A stretch of 64,000 nucleotides of DNA, taken from contig CANLTN010000012.1 of NCBI GenBank assembly GCA_947494035.1, positions 1 to 64,000 of the forward strand, read 5' to 3'. A program made the translations under genes and the position numbers. The notes below the pieces were generated by a model. It had not been told where the DNA came from and did not search any database. It saw only the letters and a program-made list of their open reading frames with translations. Numbering within the stretch: position 1 is the stretch's first letter; every line of letters begins with the position of its first letter. Shown one piece after another: positions 25,369 to 34,808 of this stretch. This DNA is from Pseudovibrio sp947494035 (lineage in GTDB: Bacteria; Pseudomonadota; Alphaproteobacteria; Rhizobiales; Stappiaceae).

Positions 25369-26243
25369 TGGCTGAGCATAAGAAGGAAATTGACCAGGTA
25401 ACGGGCGTTGAAACCACTGGTCACGAATGGGACGGCCTGAAAGAACTTAATCACCCGCTCCCTAAGTGGTGGCTCTACATGTTCTACGGTTGTATCGTAT
25501 GGGCCGTGGTCTACTGGATCCTTATGCCAAGCTGGCCGCTGGTCAATGGCTACACCAAGGGTCTTCTGGGTTACAGTCAGCGTGCGGTCGTAACCGAAGA
25601 GTTTAACGCTGCAGCAGCGGAACGTGCAGAAACCGGCAAGATGCTTCTTGAAGCCTCTCTTGATGAAATCCAGAACACACCCGAACTGCTCGAGTACGCT
25701 ATGGCTCAGGGTAAAGTGGCATTTGGCGACAACTGTGCAGCCTGTCACGGTGTCGGCGCGACTGGCTTTGAAGGCTATCCAAACCTTCAGGATGACAGCT
25801 GGATCTGGGGTGGAGATCTAGAAACTCTGGCGACGACCATTGCTTACGGTGTCCGCGCGGATAATGACGATACCCGCTACGCAGAAATGCCTGCGTTTGG
25901 CCGTGATGAACTTCTGGAAAAAGAACAGATCGTTCAGGTTGCAAACTACGTTGGCTCTCTGGCCGGTATTCCGACACAGGACGGCGTAGATCTGGAAGCT
26001 GGCAAAGTGGTCTATGAAGAGAACTGTGCAGCCTGTCACATGGACAATGGTAAGGGCGACACAGAAATGGGTGCACCAAACCTGACTGCGCCAAACTTCC
26101 TCTACAACAGATCAATTGACGGCATCATTGCCCAGGTGACCACACCCCGTCACGGTGTGATGCCTGCATGGATCGACCGACTGGGTGAAACCACAGTAAA
26201 ATCACTGGCTGTGTACGTTCACTCTCGCGGCGGCGGACAATAA
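25368..26243 (+). CDS. ccoP: cbb3-type cytochrome c oxidase subunit III (di-haem)
   Basis: 291 residues. The N-terminal part holds a membrane anchor (about 35-58, WLYMFYGCIVWAVVYWILMPSW), followed by two cytochrome c domains with CAACH at 123-127 and CAACH at 220-224. It accepts electrons from soluble cytochrome c and passes them to CcoO. It is the last gene of ccoNOQP; a hairpin without T-run follows before ccoG. Confidence 0.95.
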   Translation: MAEHKKEIDQVTGVETTGHEWDGLKELNHPLPKWWLYMFYGCIVWAVVYWILMPSWPLVNGYTKGLLGYSQRAVVTEEFNAAAAERAETGKMLLEASLDEIQNTPELLEYAMAQGKVAFGDNCAACHGVGATGFEGYPNLQDDSWIWGGDLETLATTIAYGVRADNDDTRYAEMPAFGRDELLEKEQIVQVANYVGSLAGIPTQDGVDLEAGKVVYEENCAACHMDNGKGDTEMGAPNLTAPNFLYNRSIDGIIAQVTTPRHGVMPAWIDRLGETTVKSLAVYVHSRGGGQ

Positions 26244-26275
26244 GATCTCTGAGTTTTTAATCAGATGACAAAATA

Positions 26276-26306
26276 AGCGAGGACGCGCAAGTGCCCTCGC
26301 TTCACT
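26276..26306 (+). other. Stem-loop between ccoP and ccoG
   Basis: AAGCGAGG pairs with CCTCGCTT around a 12-base loop. No T-run follows, so read-through from ccoNOQP into ccoGHIS is plausible, with the stem marking an mRNA processing or stability point. Confidence 0.5.
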
Positions 26307-26340
26307 TGCACAAAACGCATCGCCAACTGAGGAAGACATT

Positions 26341-27816
26341 ATGTCTAGCCAAGTTGATCCCATCGATAAAGAAGAGGATGAGTCCTGGTTCGCGTCAGCG
26401 GCAAAAATTTACCCAATGGAGGTAAAGGGTCGTTTCCGTAAGATCAAATGGGCCATTCTTTTTATTACCCTTGGAATTTATTACTTTACTCCCTTCATTC
26501 GCTGGGACAGAGGACCTCTGCTCCCTGACCAGGCTGTCCTCATCGATTTCGAGAGGAAAAGAGGCTACTTCTTCTTCTTGGAGATCTGGCCGCAGGAAGT
26601 TTACTATCTCGCCGGATTGCTCATCATTGCATCCGTAGCCCTGTTTTTGATGAACGCGATCGCAGGTCGCCTCTGGTGCGGTTATCTTTGCCCGCAGACG
26701 GTCTGGACCGATTTGTTCTTCCGCGTTGAAAGCATGATTGAAGGCGATCGCCGCAAACGGATCGCACTGGACAAGCAGCCATGGAATGCTGAAAAGATTC
26801 TCAAAAAGGGAACAAAGCACTTTCTCTGGCTGATGATTGCCTGGTGGACCGGCGGGGCGTGGGTTCTTTACTTCGCAGACGCTCCAACCCTCGTTTATGA
26901 CCTTGCCACCGGTCAGGCTGCACTGTCAGCTTACGTCTGGATTGGTATTCTCACCTTCACCACCTATTCGCTGGCTGGTCACATGCGTGAGCAGGTCTGC
27001 GTATACATGTGCCCGTGGCCACGTATTCAGGCAGCACTCACCGATGAGCACGCTCTCAACGTGACTTACCGCTTTGACCGCGGCGAGCCTCGTGCGCACC
27101 TGAAGGAGAGCAAAAAGCTCTCCGCAGATGGTCTTCCGGCGGGCGATTGTATTGACTGTAATCAGTGCGTGTATGCCTGCCCGACCGGTGTAGACATTCG
27201 AAAAGGCGCACAGCTGGATTGTATTCAGTGCGGCTTGTGTATTGATGCCTGTGACACTGTGATGACCAAGGTTGGTCGACCAACGGGTCTGATTGCCTAC
27301 GACACCGACATGAACATCGAGCTCCGTGAGAAAGGGGAGACCCCGGTCTATCGTCTGATCCGGCCGCGTACTGTTATCTATGCCGTGATCATTGCCCTGA
27401 TTGCAGGCGTGATGCTCTATGCGCAGCTCAACCGTTCCATGACCAGCTTCTCTGTCGTTCATGATCGTAACCCGCTCTACGTTCAGCAAAGTGATGGTTC
27501 CTTCAGAAACGGCTATTCACTCCGTCTCCTGAACAAGCATAACAATGCGCAATCCTTCACACTCAGTGTTGAGGATATGCCAGCAGGAACCACTCTTGAA
27601 GTTGTGGGCGTTCACAAAGATGCTGCCAATGCTGCAAATGACATTCAGCTGACTCTGACGGTTGACGCTGACACAACACGCTCTGTGCGTGCGCTTGTGT
27701 TCTCTCCGGCTGGTATTGCACTCCCTGGGTCAAAACCGATGAGCTTTAAGCTGATCGATCATGAAACTGGTGAGACGACAGTTATCCATGACTTCTTCCG
27801 GACACCCGGCAACTGA
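26341..27816 (+). CDS. ccoG: cbb3 oxidase assembly protein CcoG/FixG (polyferredoxin)
   Basis: 491 residues with about five membrane segments. LWCGYLCPQTVW is the NapH/FixG signature. Two 4Fe-4S ferredoxin motifs follow (CIDCNQCVYACPTG and CIQCGLCIDACD), and the C-terminus is a periplasmic immunoglobulin-like domain (FSVVHDRNPLYVQQSDGSFRN...). CcoG is a cupric reductase that prepares copper for CcoN assembly in the inner membrane. It leads the ccoGHIS set. Confidence 0.94.
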   Translation: MSSQVDPIDKEEDESWFASAAKIYPMEVKGRFRKIKWAILFITLGIYYFTPFIRWDRGPLLPDQAVLIDFERKRGYFFFLEIWPQEVYYLAGLLIIASVALFLMNAIAGRLWCGYLCPQTVWTDLFFRVESMIEGDRRKRIALDKQPWNAEKILKKGTKHFLWLMIAWWTGGAWVLYFADAPTLVYDLATGQAALSAYVWIGILTFTTYSLAGHMREQVCVYMCPWPRIQAALTDEHALNVTYRFDRGEPRAHLKESKKLSADGLPAGDCIDCNQCVYACPTGVDIRKGAQLDCIQCGLCIDACDTVMTKVGRPTGLIAYDTDMNIELREKGETPVYRLIRPRTVIYAVIIALIAGVMLYAQLNRSMTSFSVVHDRNPLYVQQSDGSFRNGYSLRLLNKHNNAQSFTLSVEDMPAGTTLEVVGVHKDAANAANDIQLTLTVDADTTRSVRALVFSPAGIALPGSKPMSFKLIDHETGETTVIHDFFRTPGN

Positions 27817-27850
27817 AGTCCTGTGAGGTAAGACTACCTTTTGAAACTTT

Positions 27851-27876
27851 GTGATGAGGGGTACGCCCCTTATCAC
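27851..27876 (+). other. Stem-loop between ccoG and ccoH
   Basis: GTGAT-x-AGGGG pairs with CCCCT-x-ATCAC around TACG. No T-run follows. It lies in a 121-base gap inside an otherwise compact set and may adjust expression of ccoHIS relative to ccoG. Confidence 0.5.
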
Positions 27877-27937
27877 CCTAAAGACCATAATGGCGAAGCT
27901 CACCCCATCCTATGAGCTGCCAAAAAGGAGCTAAGAT

Positions 27938-28465
27938 ATGACAATGGCTGTAGACCAAAAGTCTCCGCGCAAACCGAGGCAAATCACTGGCCGAATGGTT
28001 CTGTTCTGCCTCTTAGGGTTCTTCGGCGTCGTTGCCTCCGTGAATGCCGTTATGATCTATGTTGCGCTCGACACGTTCCCTGGGTTGGAAGTGGATAGCT
28101 CCTATAAGGTAAGCCAGCGCTACAACAAAGAAATTGCAAAAGCAAAAGCGCAGGCCGCACTCAATTGGAGCGTTGACGCAGCAATCGAGCGCAATGGCGA
28201 TGGCTCCGCACACATCCGCGTTGTTGCAACCGACAAAACCGGAGCACCAATCACCGGTGAAATGGTCTCTGTGAAACTGCACCGCCCTACAATCACCACA
28301 GCTGATCAGGATATTCTTCTGTCTGAGCGCACCGCTGGTGAATACGTGGCCAACACCACGGATGTTGGAGCAGGGAACTGGAACGTGGTGGTCGAAATCT
28401 CCGAGCGGAGCGATGAGGAATTTCCAATCTTCCGTTCCAAAAACAAGATTTTCTTTGCTGAGTAA
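27938..28465 (+). CDS. ccoH: cbb3 oxidase assembly protein CcoH/FixH
   Basis: 175 residues: an N-terminal membrane segment (about 19-41, MVLFCLLGFFGVVASVNAVMIYVALDTFPG), then a periplasmic beta-rich domain with the family sequence SYKVSQRYNKEIAKAKAQAALNW. FixH is needed for oxidase complex maturation. AAGGAG stands eight bases before the ATG; ccoI begins six bases after the stop. Confidence 0.92.
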   Translation: MTMAVDQKSPRKPRQITGRMVLFCLLGFFGVVASVNAVMIYVALDTFPGLEVDSSYKVSQRYNKEIAKAKAQAALNWSVDAAIERNGDGSAHIRVVATDKTGAPITGEMVSVKLHRPTITTADQDILLSERTAGEYVANTTDVGAGNWNVVVEISERSDEEFPIFRSKNKIFFAE

Positions 28466-28471
28466 GGCGGT

Positions 28472-30697
28472 ATGAGCATGTCTGCGCCTGAAAGGGACTG
28501 GGCTGCATTCGTAACAGATACCGATAACGGCAAGGCCCACATGGATCTTGCTGTGGACGGTATTACATGTGCAGCCTGTATGTATGAGATCGAGCGTGGC
28601 CTCCAGAAGCTGGAGGGCGTTGAGAATGCTCGCGTGAATCTGTCATCCCACCGCCTCTCCGTGGATTGGGATCAGGAAAAAACCAACCCGTCCCCCATTG
28701 TCGACCTACTACAAACGCTTGGCTATAAAGCTTACCCTTTTGATCCGGCTCAGGTGAAGTCACGCGGGGATGCCGCCGGAAAGGAGATCCTGCGAGCGCT
28801 GGCTGTCTCCGGATTTGCAGCAATGAACATCATGCTGCTGTCCATCTCCGTATGGTCCGGCAACGCCTCGGATATTGACAACGAAACACGTGCGTTCTTC
28901 CATTGGATCTCGGCACTGATCGCTCTGCCAACTGTTGCTTACTCCGGACGTATCTTCTTCCGAAGCGCGTACATGGCGATCAAAACCAAACGCCTGAACA
29001 TGGATGTACCGATCACGATCGGTGTGCTTTTGGCAACCGGGTTGTCCCTTTGGCAAACCATTCAGGAGGCAAAACACGCCTACTTCGATAGTGCGGTCAT
29101 GCTGCTGTTCTTCCTGTTGGTTGGACGTTACTTCGATCACCTTATGCGCCGCAAAACCCGCGCCTTCGCGGAAAATCTCGCGACCCTCAAAGCAGAGAGT
29201 GCAGCAAAAATTCAGGAGGACGGCACCACGCTTGACGTGCCACTCTCCAAACTGACCGTCGGCGACCGTGTGCTCGTCAGGGCAGGGGAGCGCATCTCGG
29301 TGGATGGCCGGATTGCAGCTGGCACCTCCGAGGTTGATCAAAGCCTGGTAACCGGCGAAACCCTGCTTCAATCCGTTGCGGAAGGGGATCTTGTTTACGC
29401 TGGCACGATGAACGCCGATGGCGTGCTGGAGATTGAGGTCACAGCTGCCGCCAAAGGCACCTTGCTTGATGAGGTAAACCGGCTTCTGGAAACGGCAATG
29501 GAAGGCCGCTCCAGATACGTCCACATCGCAGACCGCGCCTCCCAGCTTTACGCGCCCGTTGTTCACGCAGCAGCGCTGCTCACGCTTGTCGGCTGGATCA
29601 TGCTCGGCATGGAATGGCAGCCAGCGCTGGTCATCGCAATCTCTGTTCTCATCATCACTTGCCCATGTGCTCTTGGTCTTGCTATCCCCGCCGTTCAGGT
29701 TGTTGCCAGTGGCTTGTTCTTTAACGAACGAGTGCTGCTCAATGCCGGTGACGCCATCGAACGTCTGGCAAGCGTTGACACTATTGTCTTCGATAAGACC
29801 GGCACGTTGACGCTGCCAGAGGCCTCACTTTCTAAAGACCATGGCCTGTCACTTGAACAATTGGATCTGGCAGGCCGTCTTGCCTTGTCATCCTCCCATC
29901 CCCTCTCTCAGGCGATCGCCAGAGCAACAGGAGCACAGCACGTTCTACCGGAGGCAAAAGAGGCCGCTGGTAAGGGTGTTGAGGCGACTGTAGATGGCAT
30001 GCAGATTAAACTTGGGTCCCCAGCCTTCTGTGGTGTCTCTGATAAGCAGCTTGCTCAAGCAAAAGACCAGCAGCCGGACGCCTCTTTTGTCGCCTTCCGG
30101 CTTGGAGAGGCGGAGGCGCACCTGCTTCCTGTTGGCCAGTTCATGAGGGAAGGGGCAGCTGAGACGGTTCAAAAACTCAAGGACGCCGGTTTCTCCATTG
30201 AGATTTTGAGCGGCGACCATGCAGGTGCGGTCAAGCACGCAGCAGATATTTTGGGCGTGGACTGCTGGAAAGCAGGCCTGAAGCCACAAGACAAAATCAA
30301 TCGTATTGAAGAGTTGAAGGCACAAGGCAAAAAAGTATTGATGGTTGGTGACGGTCTCAATGATGCCCCATCTCTTGCCGCCGCCAACGTGTCAATCTCG
30401 CCGGTTTCTGCCGTTCACGTCAGTCAGGCAGCTGCAGATGCAGTCTTTTTGGGAGACAGTCTGGCCCCTGTGATGAGTGCGCTCACAATCTCACAGAAGG
30501 CTCGCCGCGTGATGAACCAGAACCTAGCGCTCTCTGTAATCTATAACTTGATTGCAGTGCCATTTGCGGTGCTTGGTTTTGTCACACCGCTCGTTGCAGC
30601 CTTGGCTATGTCGGGTTCTTCCATTATCGTGACGCTCAATGCAGTACGGCTGAGAATGATTGCAGGAACAGCGACCCAGCCCGATCAGGAGGCCTAA
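28472..30697 (+). CDS. ccoI: Cu(+)-transporting P1B-type ATPase CcoI/FixI
   Basis: 741 residues. The N-terminal heavy-metal domain carries CAACM (about 31-35). The membrane copper site is CPCALG, the phosphorylation site DKTGTLT, and the hinge GDGLNDAPSLAAA. These are all the hallmarks of a copper-export ATPase, and the FixI type supplies copper to the CcoN active site. The HMA motif differs from the usual CxxC only in that CAAC lies directly after GIT. ccoS begins seven bases downstream. Confidence 0.94.
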   Translation: MSMSAPERDWAAFVTDTDNGKAHMDLAVDGITCAACMYEIERGLQKLEGVENARVNLSSHRLSVDWDQEKTNPSPIVDLLQTLGYKAYPFDPAQVKSRGDAAGKEILRALAVSGFAAMNIMLLSISVWSGNASDIDNETRAFFHWISALIALPTVAYSGRIFFRSAYMAIKTKRLNMDVPITIGVLLATGLSLWQTIQEAKHAYFDSAVMLLFFLLVGRYFDHLMRRKTRAFAENLATLKAESAAKIQEDGTTLDVPLSKLTVGDRVLVRAGERISVDGRIAAGTSEVDQSLVTGETLLQSVAEGDLVYAGTMNADGVLEIEVTAAAKGTLLDEVNRLLETAMEGRSRYVHIADRASQLYAPVVHAAALLTLVGWIMLGMEWQPALVIAISVLIITCPCALGLAIPAVQVVASGLFFNERVLLNAGDAIERLASVDTIVFDKTGTLTLPEASLSKDHGLSLEQLDLAGRLALSSSHPLSQAIARATGAQHVLPEAKEAAGKGVEATVDGMQIKLGSPAFCGVSDKQLAQAKDQQPDASFVAFRLGEAEAHLLPVGQFMREGAAETVQKLKDAGFSIEILSGDHAGAVKHAADILGVDCWKAGLKPQDKINRIEELKAQGKKVLMVGDGLNDAPSLAAANVSISPVSAVHVSQAAADAVFLGDSLAPVMSALTISQKARRVMNQNLALSVIYNLIAVPFAVLGFVTPLVAALAMSGSSIIVTLNAVRLRMIAGTATQPDQEA

Positions 30698-30704
30698 AAA
30701 AACG

Positions 30705-30893
30705 ATGGAAGTCTTAATCTACCTCATCCCGGTTGCGTTGGTTCTTGGCGGCGCTGGTCTCGTGGCCTTTTTATGGTCTCTGCGCTCCGGTCAGTATGAT
30801 GACATGGAAGGCCCCAAATGGCGCATTCTGGATGACGGTGACCTACAGGAAAACAGCAAACCTGTCGAAGCAGCTAAGCGCAAGGTTTCCTGA
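30705..30893 (+). CDS. ccoS: cbb3 oxidase assembly protein CcoS/FixS
   Basis: 62 residues: one membrane segment (MEVLIYLIPVALVLGGAGLV, continuing to about 25) followed by WSLRSGQYDDMEGPKWRIL, the CcoS signature DD-x-E-x-P-x-x-R-I-L. It is needed for cofactor insertion into the oxidase. The ribosome binding site AGGAGG lies inside the end of ccoI. It is the last gene of the oxidase set and is followed by a terminator. Confidence 0.93.
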   Translation: MEVLIYLIPVALVLGGAGLVAFLWSLRSGQYDDMEGPKWRILDDGDLQENSKPVEAAKRKVS

Positions 30894-30929
30894 GCTCAAG
30901 ACCTGTAAGCGAAACGAATTGACCGACAA

Positions 30930-30966
30930 AAAGGCTTGTCAGCATTCCGCTGCAAGCCTTTCTTTA
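30930..30966 (+). terminator. Rho-independent terminator after ccoS
   Basis: AAAGGCTTG pairs with CAAGCCTTT around a 14-base loop, followed by a short T-rich stretch. Confidence 0.8.
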
Positions 30967-30986
30967 TGTAGTAATTTGAGCCAACA

Positions 30987-31016
30987 AAAAAGGCCGGCAA
31001 CAGCGCCAGCCTTTTT
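30987..31016 (-). terminator. Rho-independent terminator after hemA
   Basis: AAAAAGGC and GCCTTTTT form the outer stem with an inner GGC/GCC; the minus strand ends in a T-run. It lies 23 bases beyond the hemA stop. Confidence 0.82.
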
Positions 31017-31039
31017 GCTTAATTTGGGTCTGCCAGTGA

Positions 31040-32317
31040 TTAGCCGCCAGCGAACTGATATACAGCCTGTCCCTGAGCAGTCTCCAGCTGTTCTTCGGCA
31101 GGAGCAGTCGTGAACGGCAACTCAAGTGTCTGCCATACATCCACCAGTGCATCGCGCAAATGATCAATCAACGCGTCAGTATGAACTGGACCCGGAGTGA
31201 TACGCAGGCGCTCTGTGCCGCGTGGAACTGTTGGGTAGTTGATTGGCTGAATGTAGATGCCATGCTTTTCCAGCAAAAGATCGCTTGCCTGCTTACATAG
31301 ATCTGGATCAGCAACAAGCACCGGAATGATGTGTGTTTCTGACGTCATCACAGGAAGGCCTGCAGCCTCCAGAACATCTTTCGTGCGCTGTGCCTGACGT
31401 TGCTGGCCTTCACGCTCTTCATTGGATGCTTTCAGATGCTTGATGGAAGCTGTAGCCGCCGCTGCAAGTCCCGGAGGGATAGCAGTGGTGAAGATGAAGC
31501 CAGGCGCGTAGGAGCGAACCGCATCAACGATTGTCTGGGAAGCTGCAATGTAACCACCCATCACCCCAAATGCTTTTGCCATCGTGCCTTCGATGATGTC
31601 AACACGGTCCAAAAGACCATCGCGCTCACAGATGCCAGCGCCACGTGGGCCGTACATACCAACCGCATGCACTTCGTCGATGTAGGTCATTGCATTGTAT
31701 TTGTCGGCAAGGTCACAAATGCGTTCAATCGGTGCGATATCGCCATCCATGGAGTACACGGATTCAAACACGATCAGCTTTGCGCGCTCGTTGCCAGCAG
31801 ACTTGAGCAGATCTTCCAAATGCTCAAGGTCGTTGTGACGCCAAACCTTCTTGGAAGTTCCTGCGCCGCGAACACCCGCAATCATGGAAGCGTGGTTCAG
31901 CTGGTCAGACAGGATCAAACAATCAGGGAGCAGTTTAGCAATTGTGGAAATGGATGCTTCGTTGGAAACAAAACCGCTGGAGAAAACCAGAGCGCTTTCT
32001 TTGCCGTGCAAGTCAGCGAGTTCTTCCTCAAGCTGGACCAGCGGGTAGTTCGTGCCAGAGATGTTACGCGTACCGCCTGCGCCAGCTCCCATGCGCTGAA
32101 CGGTCTCCGTCATGGCATCAATAACTTTAGGGTGTTGCCCCATCCCTAGGTAGTCGTTTGAACACCAAATAACGACTTCACGAAGATTTTGATTTTCTTT
32201 GCGCCAGAGAGCGTGGGGGTGACGCCCTGCAATGCGCTCGAGATTAGCAAATACGCGGTACCGTTTCTCATCCTTCAAAGAAGCAATCGCTTCATTGAAG
32301 ATATTTTGGTAGTCCAT
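31040..32317 (-). CDS. hemA: 5-aminolevulinate synthase
   Basis: 425 residues of the PLP-dependent alpha-oxoamine synthase family. The N-terminal MDYQNIFNEAIASLKDEKRYRVF is the alphaproteobacterial HemA signature. The PLP lysine lies in EGTMAKAFGVMGGY, and SNDYLGMGQHP and YIDEVHAVGMYGPRGAG are other conserved blocks. It condenses glycine and succinyl-CoA to 5-aminolevulinate, the first step of haem synthesis. It converges on ccoS. AAGGGG stands upstream of the ATG. No FixK box was found in its upstream region, unlike hemN. Confidence 0.95.
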   Translation of the reverse strand: MDYQNIFNEAIASLKDEKRYRVFANLERIAGRHPHALWRKENQNLREVVIWCSNDYLGMGQHPKVIDAMTETVQRMGAGAGGTRNISGTNYPLVQLEEELADLHGKESALVFSSGFVSNEASISTIAKLLPDCLILSDQLNHASMIAGVRGAGTSKKVWRHNDLEHLEDLLKSAGNERAKLIVFESVYSMDGDIAPIERICDLADKYNAMTYIDEVHAVGMYGPRGAGICERDGLLDRVDIIEGTMAKAFGVMGGYIAASQTIVDAVRSYAPGFIFTTAIPPGLAAAATASIKHLKASNEEREGQQRQAQRTKDVLEAAGLPVMTSETHIIPVLVADPDLCKQASDLLLEKHGIYIQPINYPTVPRGTERLRITPGPVHTDALIDHLRDALVDVWQTLELPFTTAPAEEQLETAQGQAVYQFAGG

Positions 32318-32619
32318 TTTTTGCCCCTTATACTGCGGCGGTATTATTTCGGCGATACTTTAGAGTTAGCCTAAACTTAGCGATAATCCCTAGTCCTGTC
32401 GCAGGACACATTGACGCGGTCCTGTTTTTTGCGGATTTATCAAAGGATATTTTCACCTAACGCATATCAGCCTATATATATCGTAGTGATCGTCTTTGAT
32501 ATAGAACTATAATTGCGCAGTCTTGCAATTTGTTATGTTCTCTGCCACACCTTGTAATTAATAATTGAATTTCTGTTCTAATTGAATTGGGTTGCGTTGA
32601 GTGACCGGGGCGTTATTGC
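32318..32619. other. 302-base divergent region hemA / receiver gene
   Basis: AT-rich, with promoters for both directions expected. No FixK-type palindrome is visible. No open frame is credible. Confidence 0.5.
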
Positions 32620-33129
32620 GTGAGTATAGATCTCTCATCCCTATCATTTCTGGTGGTTGAAGACAGTGCCTACATGCGTACCATCCTGCGGACCATGTTG
32701 CAGGGCTTTGGAGCGCGAAAAATCGTTGAGGCAGAGGACGGTGCATCAGGTCTTGAAGCTATGGAACGCGCAAATCCAGATATTTTGATTCTCGACTGGG
32801 TTATGCCAATTCTGGATGGCGCCGATATGGTACGGATGATCCGTACTCAGAACAATCCTCACGCTTACATCCCGATTATTATGGTTACCGCTCACACAGA
32901 GCGTAGCAGGATTATCGAGGCCAGAAAGCTGGGTATCCATGAATTGCTGTGCAAGCCCATTTCCGCAAAGGCGCTCTACCAACGCATTGCATCCATCATT
33001 TTGCAACCAAGAGATTTTGTGAAGACTGCGGGTTATTTTGGTCCGGAACCGCGCGAAATTCGTGGCCACAAGAAGAACTGGGATGGCAATATCCTGATCA
33101 ATCAGGCCCGTTCCGCCACAATGATCTAA
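32620..33129 (+). CDS. Response regulator receiver protein without output domain
   Basis: 169 residues from GTG. A CheY-like receiver has acidic VED (13-15), phosphoacceptor Asp59 (LILDWVMP), Thr/Ala in VTAH and Lys in CKPIS. The C-terminal 45 residues (ILQPRDFVKTAGYFGPEPRE...) are a basic extension typical of a common alphaproteobacterial receiver family, with the motif F-V-x-T-x-x-Y-F-G-P-D/E-R-R. The partner kinase is unknown. Neighbours give no pathway. Confidence 0.85.
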   Translation: MSIDLSSLSFLVVEDSAYMRTILRTMLQGFGARKIVEAEDGASGLEAMERANPDILILDWVMPILDGADMVRMIRTQNNPHAYIPIIMVTAHTERSRIIEARKLGIHELLCKPISAKALYQRIASIILQPRDFVKTAGYFGPEPREIRGHKKNWDGNILINQARSATMI

Positions 33130-33209
33130 TTGCGCCTCTAGAACACCAGTGCAATTCAAAACCGCCTCGGAGGCTCCAGAGCGCCTCCAAGGTGGATGAC
33201 CCTTATTGC

Positions 33210-33392
33210 TTAAAGGGTGGATAGGCTCTCAATCGCCTTTTCCCATTTTTCCGGTGGTAGGCTGGACGCCAACCGGATGAGCTGGGCAAACTCGGCTTCT
33301 TCGAGCTGGTAGCGGAGCATCTGCAACTCTGCCCCAGAAAATTTTCCGGTCGCTGTCGTTGGAACATCCGCCTCGATTGCTGCCTGATCCAT
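33210..33392 (-). CDS. Small acidic protein of unknown function
   Basis: 60 residues beginning MDQAAIEADVPTTATGKFSG. An excellent ribosome binding site (AGGAGG, six bases before ATG 33392) supports it. The rest is helical (AELQMLRYQLEEAEFAQLIRL and PPEKWEKAIESL). No family was recognised. It stands alone. Confidence 0.6.
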   Translation of the reverse strand: MDQAAIEADVPTTATGKFSGAELQMLRYQLEEAEFAQLIRLASSLPPEKWEKAIESLSTL

Positions 33393-33911
33393 TTTAACCT
33401 CCTGAAACTCCAACAAAATGAATGTCAGCGCACATCAGCATAAGAGCTCGTGCTAGTGCGCCTGGGAGGCATACCCTCTTCCCCGTTGCCGCAAAACGGC
33501 TGGTTGGAAACTACCCCAATACGCCCCCAAGACCCAAGAAAGGTCGCAGGACTTGCTGCTCATGTAAACCAACCCCAAGATGAAATTTGGTGAAATTGTG
33601 GCACGTTGTAGCTGAGACACAGTGACGTAGAGGCAATAAAAGCAGGGCGTGTTACGTGGTAACTTTGTTGCGCTGCTGTGAAATTTAAATATACCCAGAG
33701 GGTCTAATTATTTCGCGCGCTCTTTGGGTTGCCGTTGATAAGTATGAATACCTAATGCAGAAAAGCTAAAATGTAGCGCTTTATCTCACGGCAGAGTTGC
33801 AAACTATTTTAAAGCTGGAGGTTTTCAAAAAAACAGAATTGGCCGAAGAGGCGATTACGAGAGAAATAAGCTCTGCGTCAGGCTGGAAATATCAATAATG
33901 CTTAAGAAGAA
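33393..33911. other. 519-base gene-free region
   Basis: Between the small-protein gene and the tRNA pair. It presumably holds the small gene's promoter and the end of the tRNA transcript. I see no credible open frame, repeat or hairpin with T-run. Confidence 0.5.
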
Positions 33912-33986
<75 letters not shown>

Positions 33987-34018
33987 GCGCCGAAATCTGT
34001 GCATCGCTATTGAAAGAA

Positions 34019-34093
34019 TGGTGCTGCCGGAGAGATTTGAACTCTCGGCCTCTCCCTTACCAAGGGAGTGCTCTACCCCTGAGCTACGGCAGC
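34019..34093 (-). tRNA. tRNA-Thr (anticodon GGT), copy 1
   Basis: The same structure as the gene at 33912-33986, from which 32 bases separate it; the only difference is one base just before the T stem. CCA is encoded. Transcribed first of the tandem pair. Confidence 0.96.
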
Positions 34094-34343
34094 ATCGCAT
34101 AAATCTGAAGCACGCAAGTGCTTCCAATGTCTTTCAAACCAGCGTTCTTTGCAACGAGGTAAGTGCTCCGTGGGCGCTGCCCTCGGAACGAGGAGGCTTA
34201 TGTCATAACCTTTTTAAACCTGCAAGGGGTTTTAGCGGCAGTTCTGTGGAAACTGAATAACACTGCGAAATGAGAGTATTGCCATGGACTTGTAGTATAT
34301 CGAGGGACTTGGCTTCATTCCCTTCCTCGTGTAGGTGTTGGCC

Positions 34344-34499
34344 ATGACAGATTCAAAGAAACCCGAAAGTGTAGATAAGACCTCCAAGTCTGCGTCGACG
34401 ACGAAAAACGATCCCAAAGCAGATCGTCTGGCAGAAGCTTTACGCGCAAACCTGCGCCGCAGAAAGAAGGCTGCTAAGAAAAACGCCGGGGACGACTAA
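34344..34499 (+). CDS. Small basic protein upstream of murA
   Basis: A 51-residue lysine/arginine-rich protein: MTDSKKPESVDK at the N-terminus, then ADRLAEALRANLRRRKKAAKK. A short basic protein with the ADRLAxALRxNLKRRK motif is commonly found before murA in Alphaproteobacteria (from memory). The frame is complete from ATG to TAA and the helix is strongly amphipathic. The function is unknown; the basic helix could bind nucleic acid or membranes. Confidence 0.65.
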   Translation: MTDSKKPESVDKTSKSASTTKNDPKADRLAEALRANLRRRKKAAKKNAGDD

Positions 34500-34808
34500 T
34501 GGGGGCTGCTGTACGAGCTGTGGCGAGCAACACGCTGCGTTAAGCAAAAATCTAGCATTTTTCGCTAAATTAGATGGACATGAAAAAATCGCTGGAAGCT
34601 GAAAGGCTTGAGTGAGAGAAGACACTGCAGCGCTGATAGATCCCGCTAACTAAGAAATATACGTAGGATCTATTGGGGAAAACTGATGGGGACGAGACTG
34701 GGCAGGGCCACTGCCTTGCTTATGCCATAGCCCTAATGTTAGTGGGCACCGTCAATTCTTCAATAAATTGTATTTCCCGCTGTGGGCTTGATTGGGGTTA
34801 TAAGAAAT
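34500..34808. other. 309-base region upstream of murA
   Basis: No open frame with a ribosome binding site. The frame continues upstream of ATG 34809 to a GTG at 34782 without conserved residues. The murA promoter should lie here. Confidence 0.5.

Noticed and set aside
26341..30893. Nitrogen-fixation locus because of fixGHIS naming
   Set aside because: No nif genes are present; ccoGHIS are assembly genes for the cbb3 oxidase and do not indicate nitrogen fixation.
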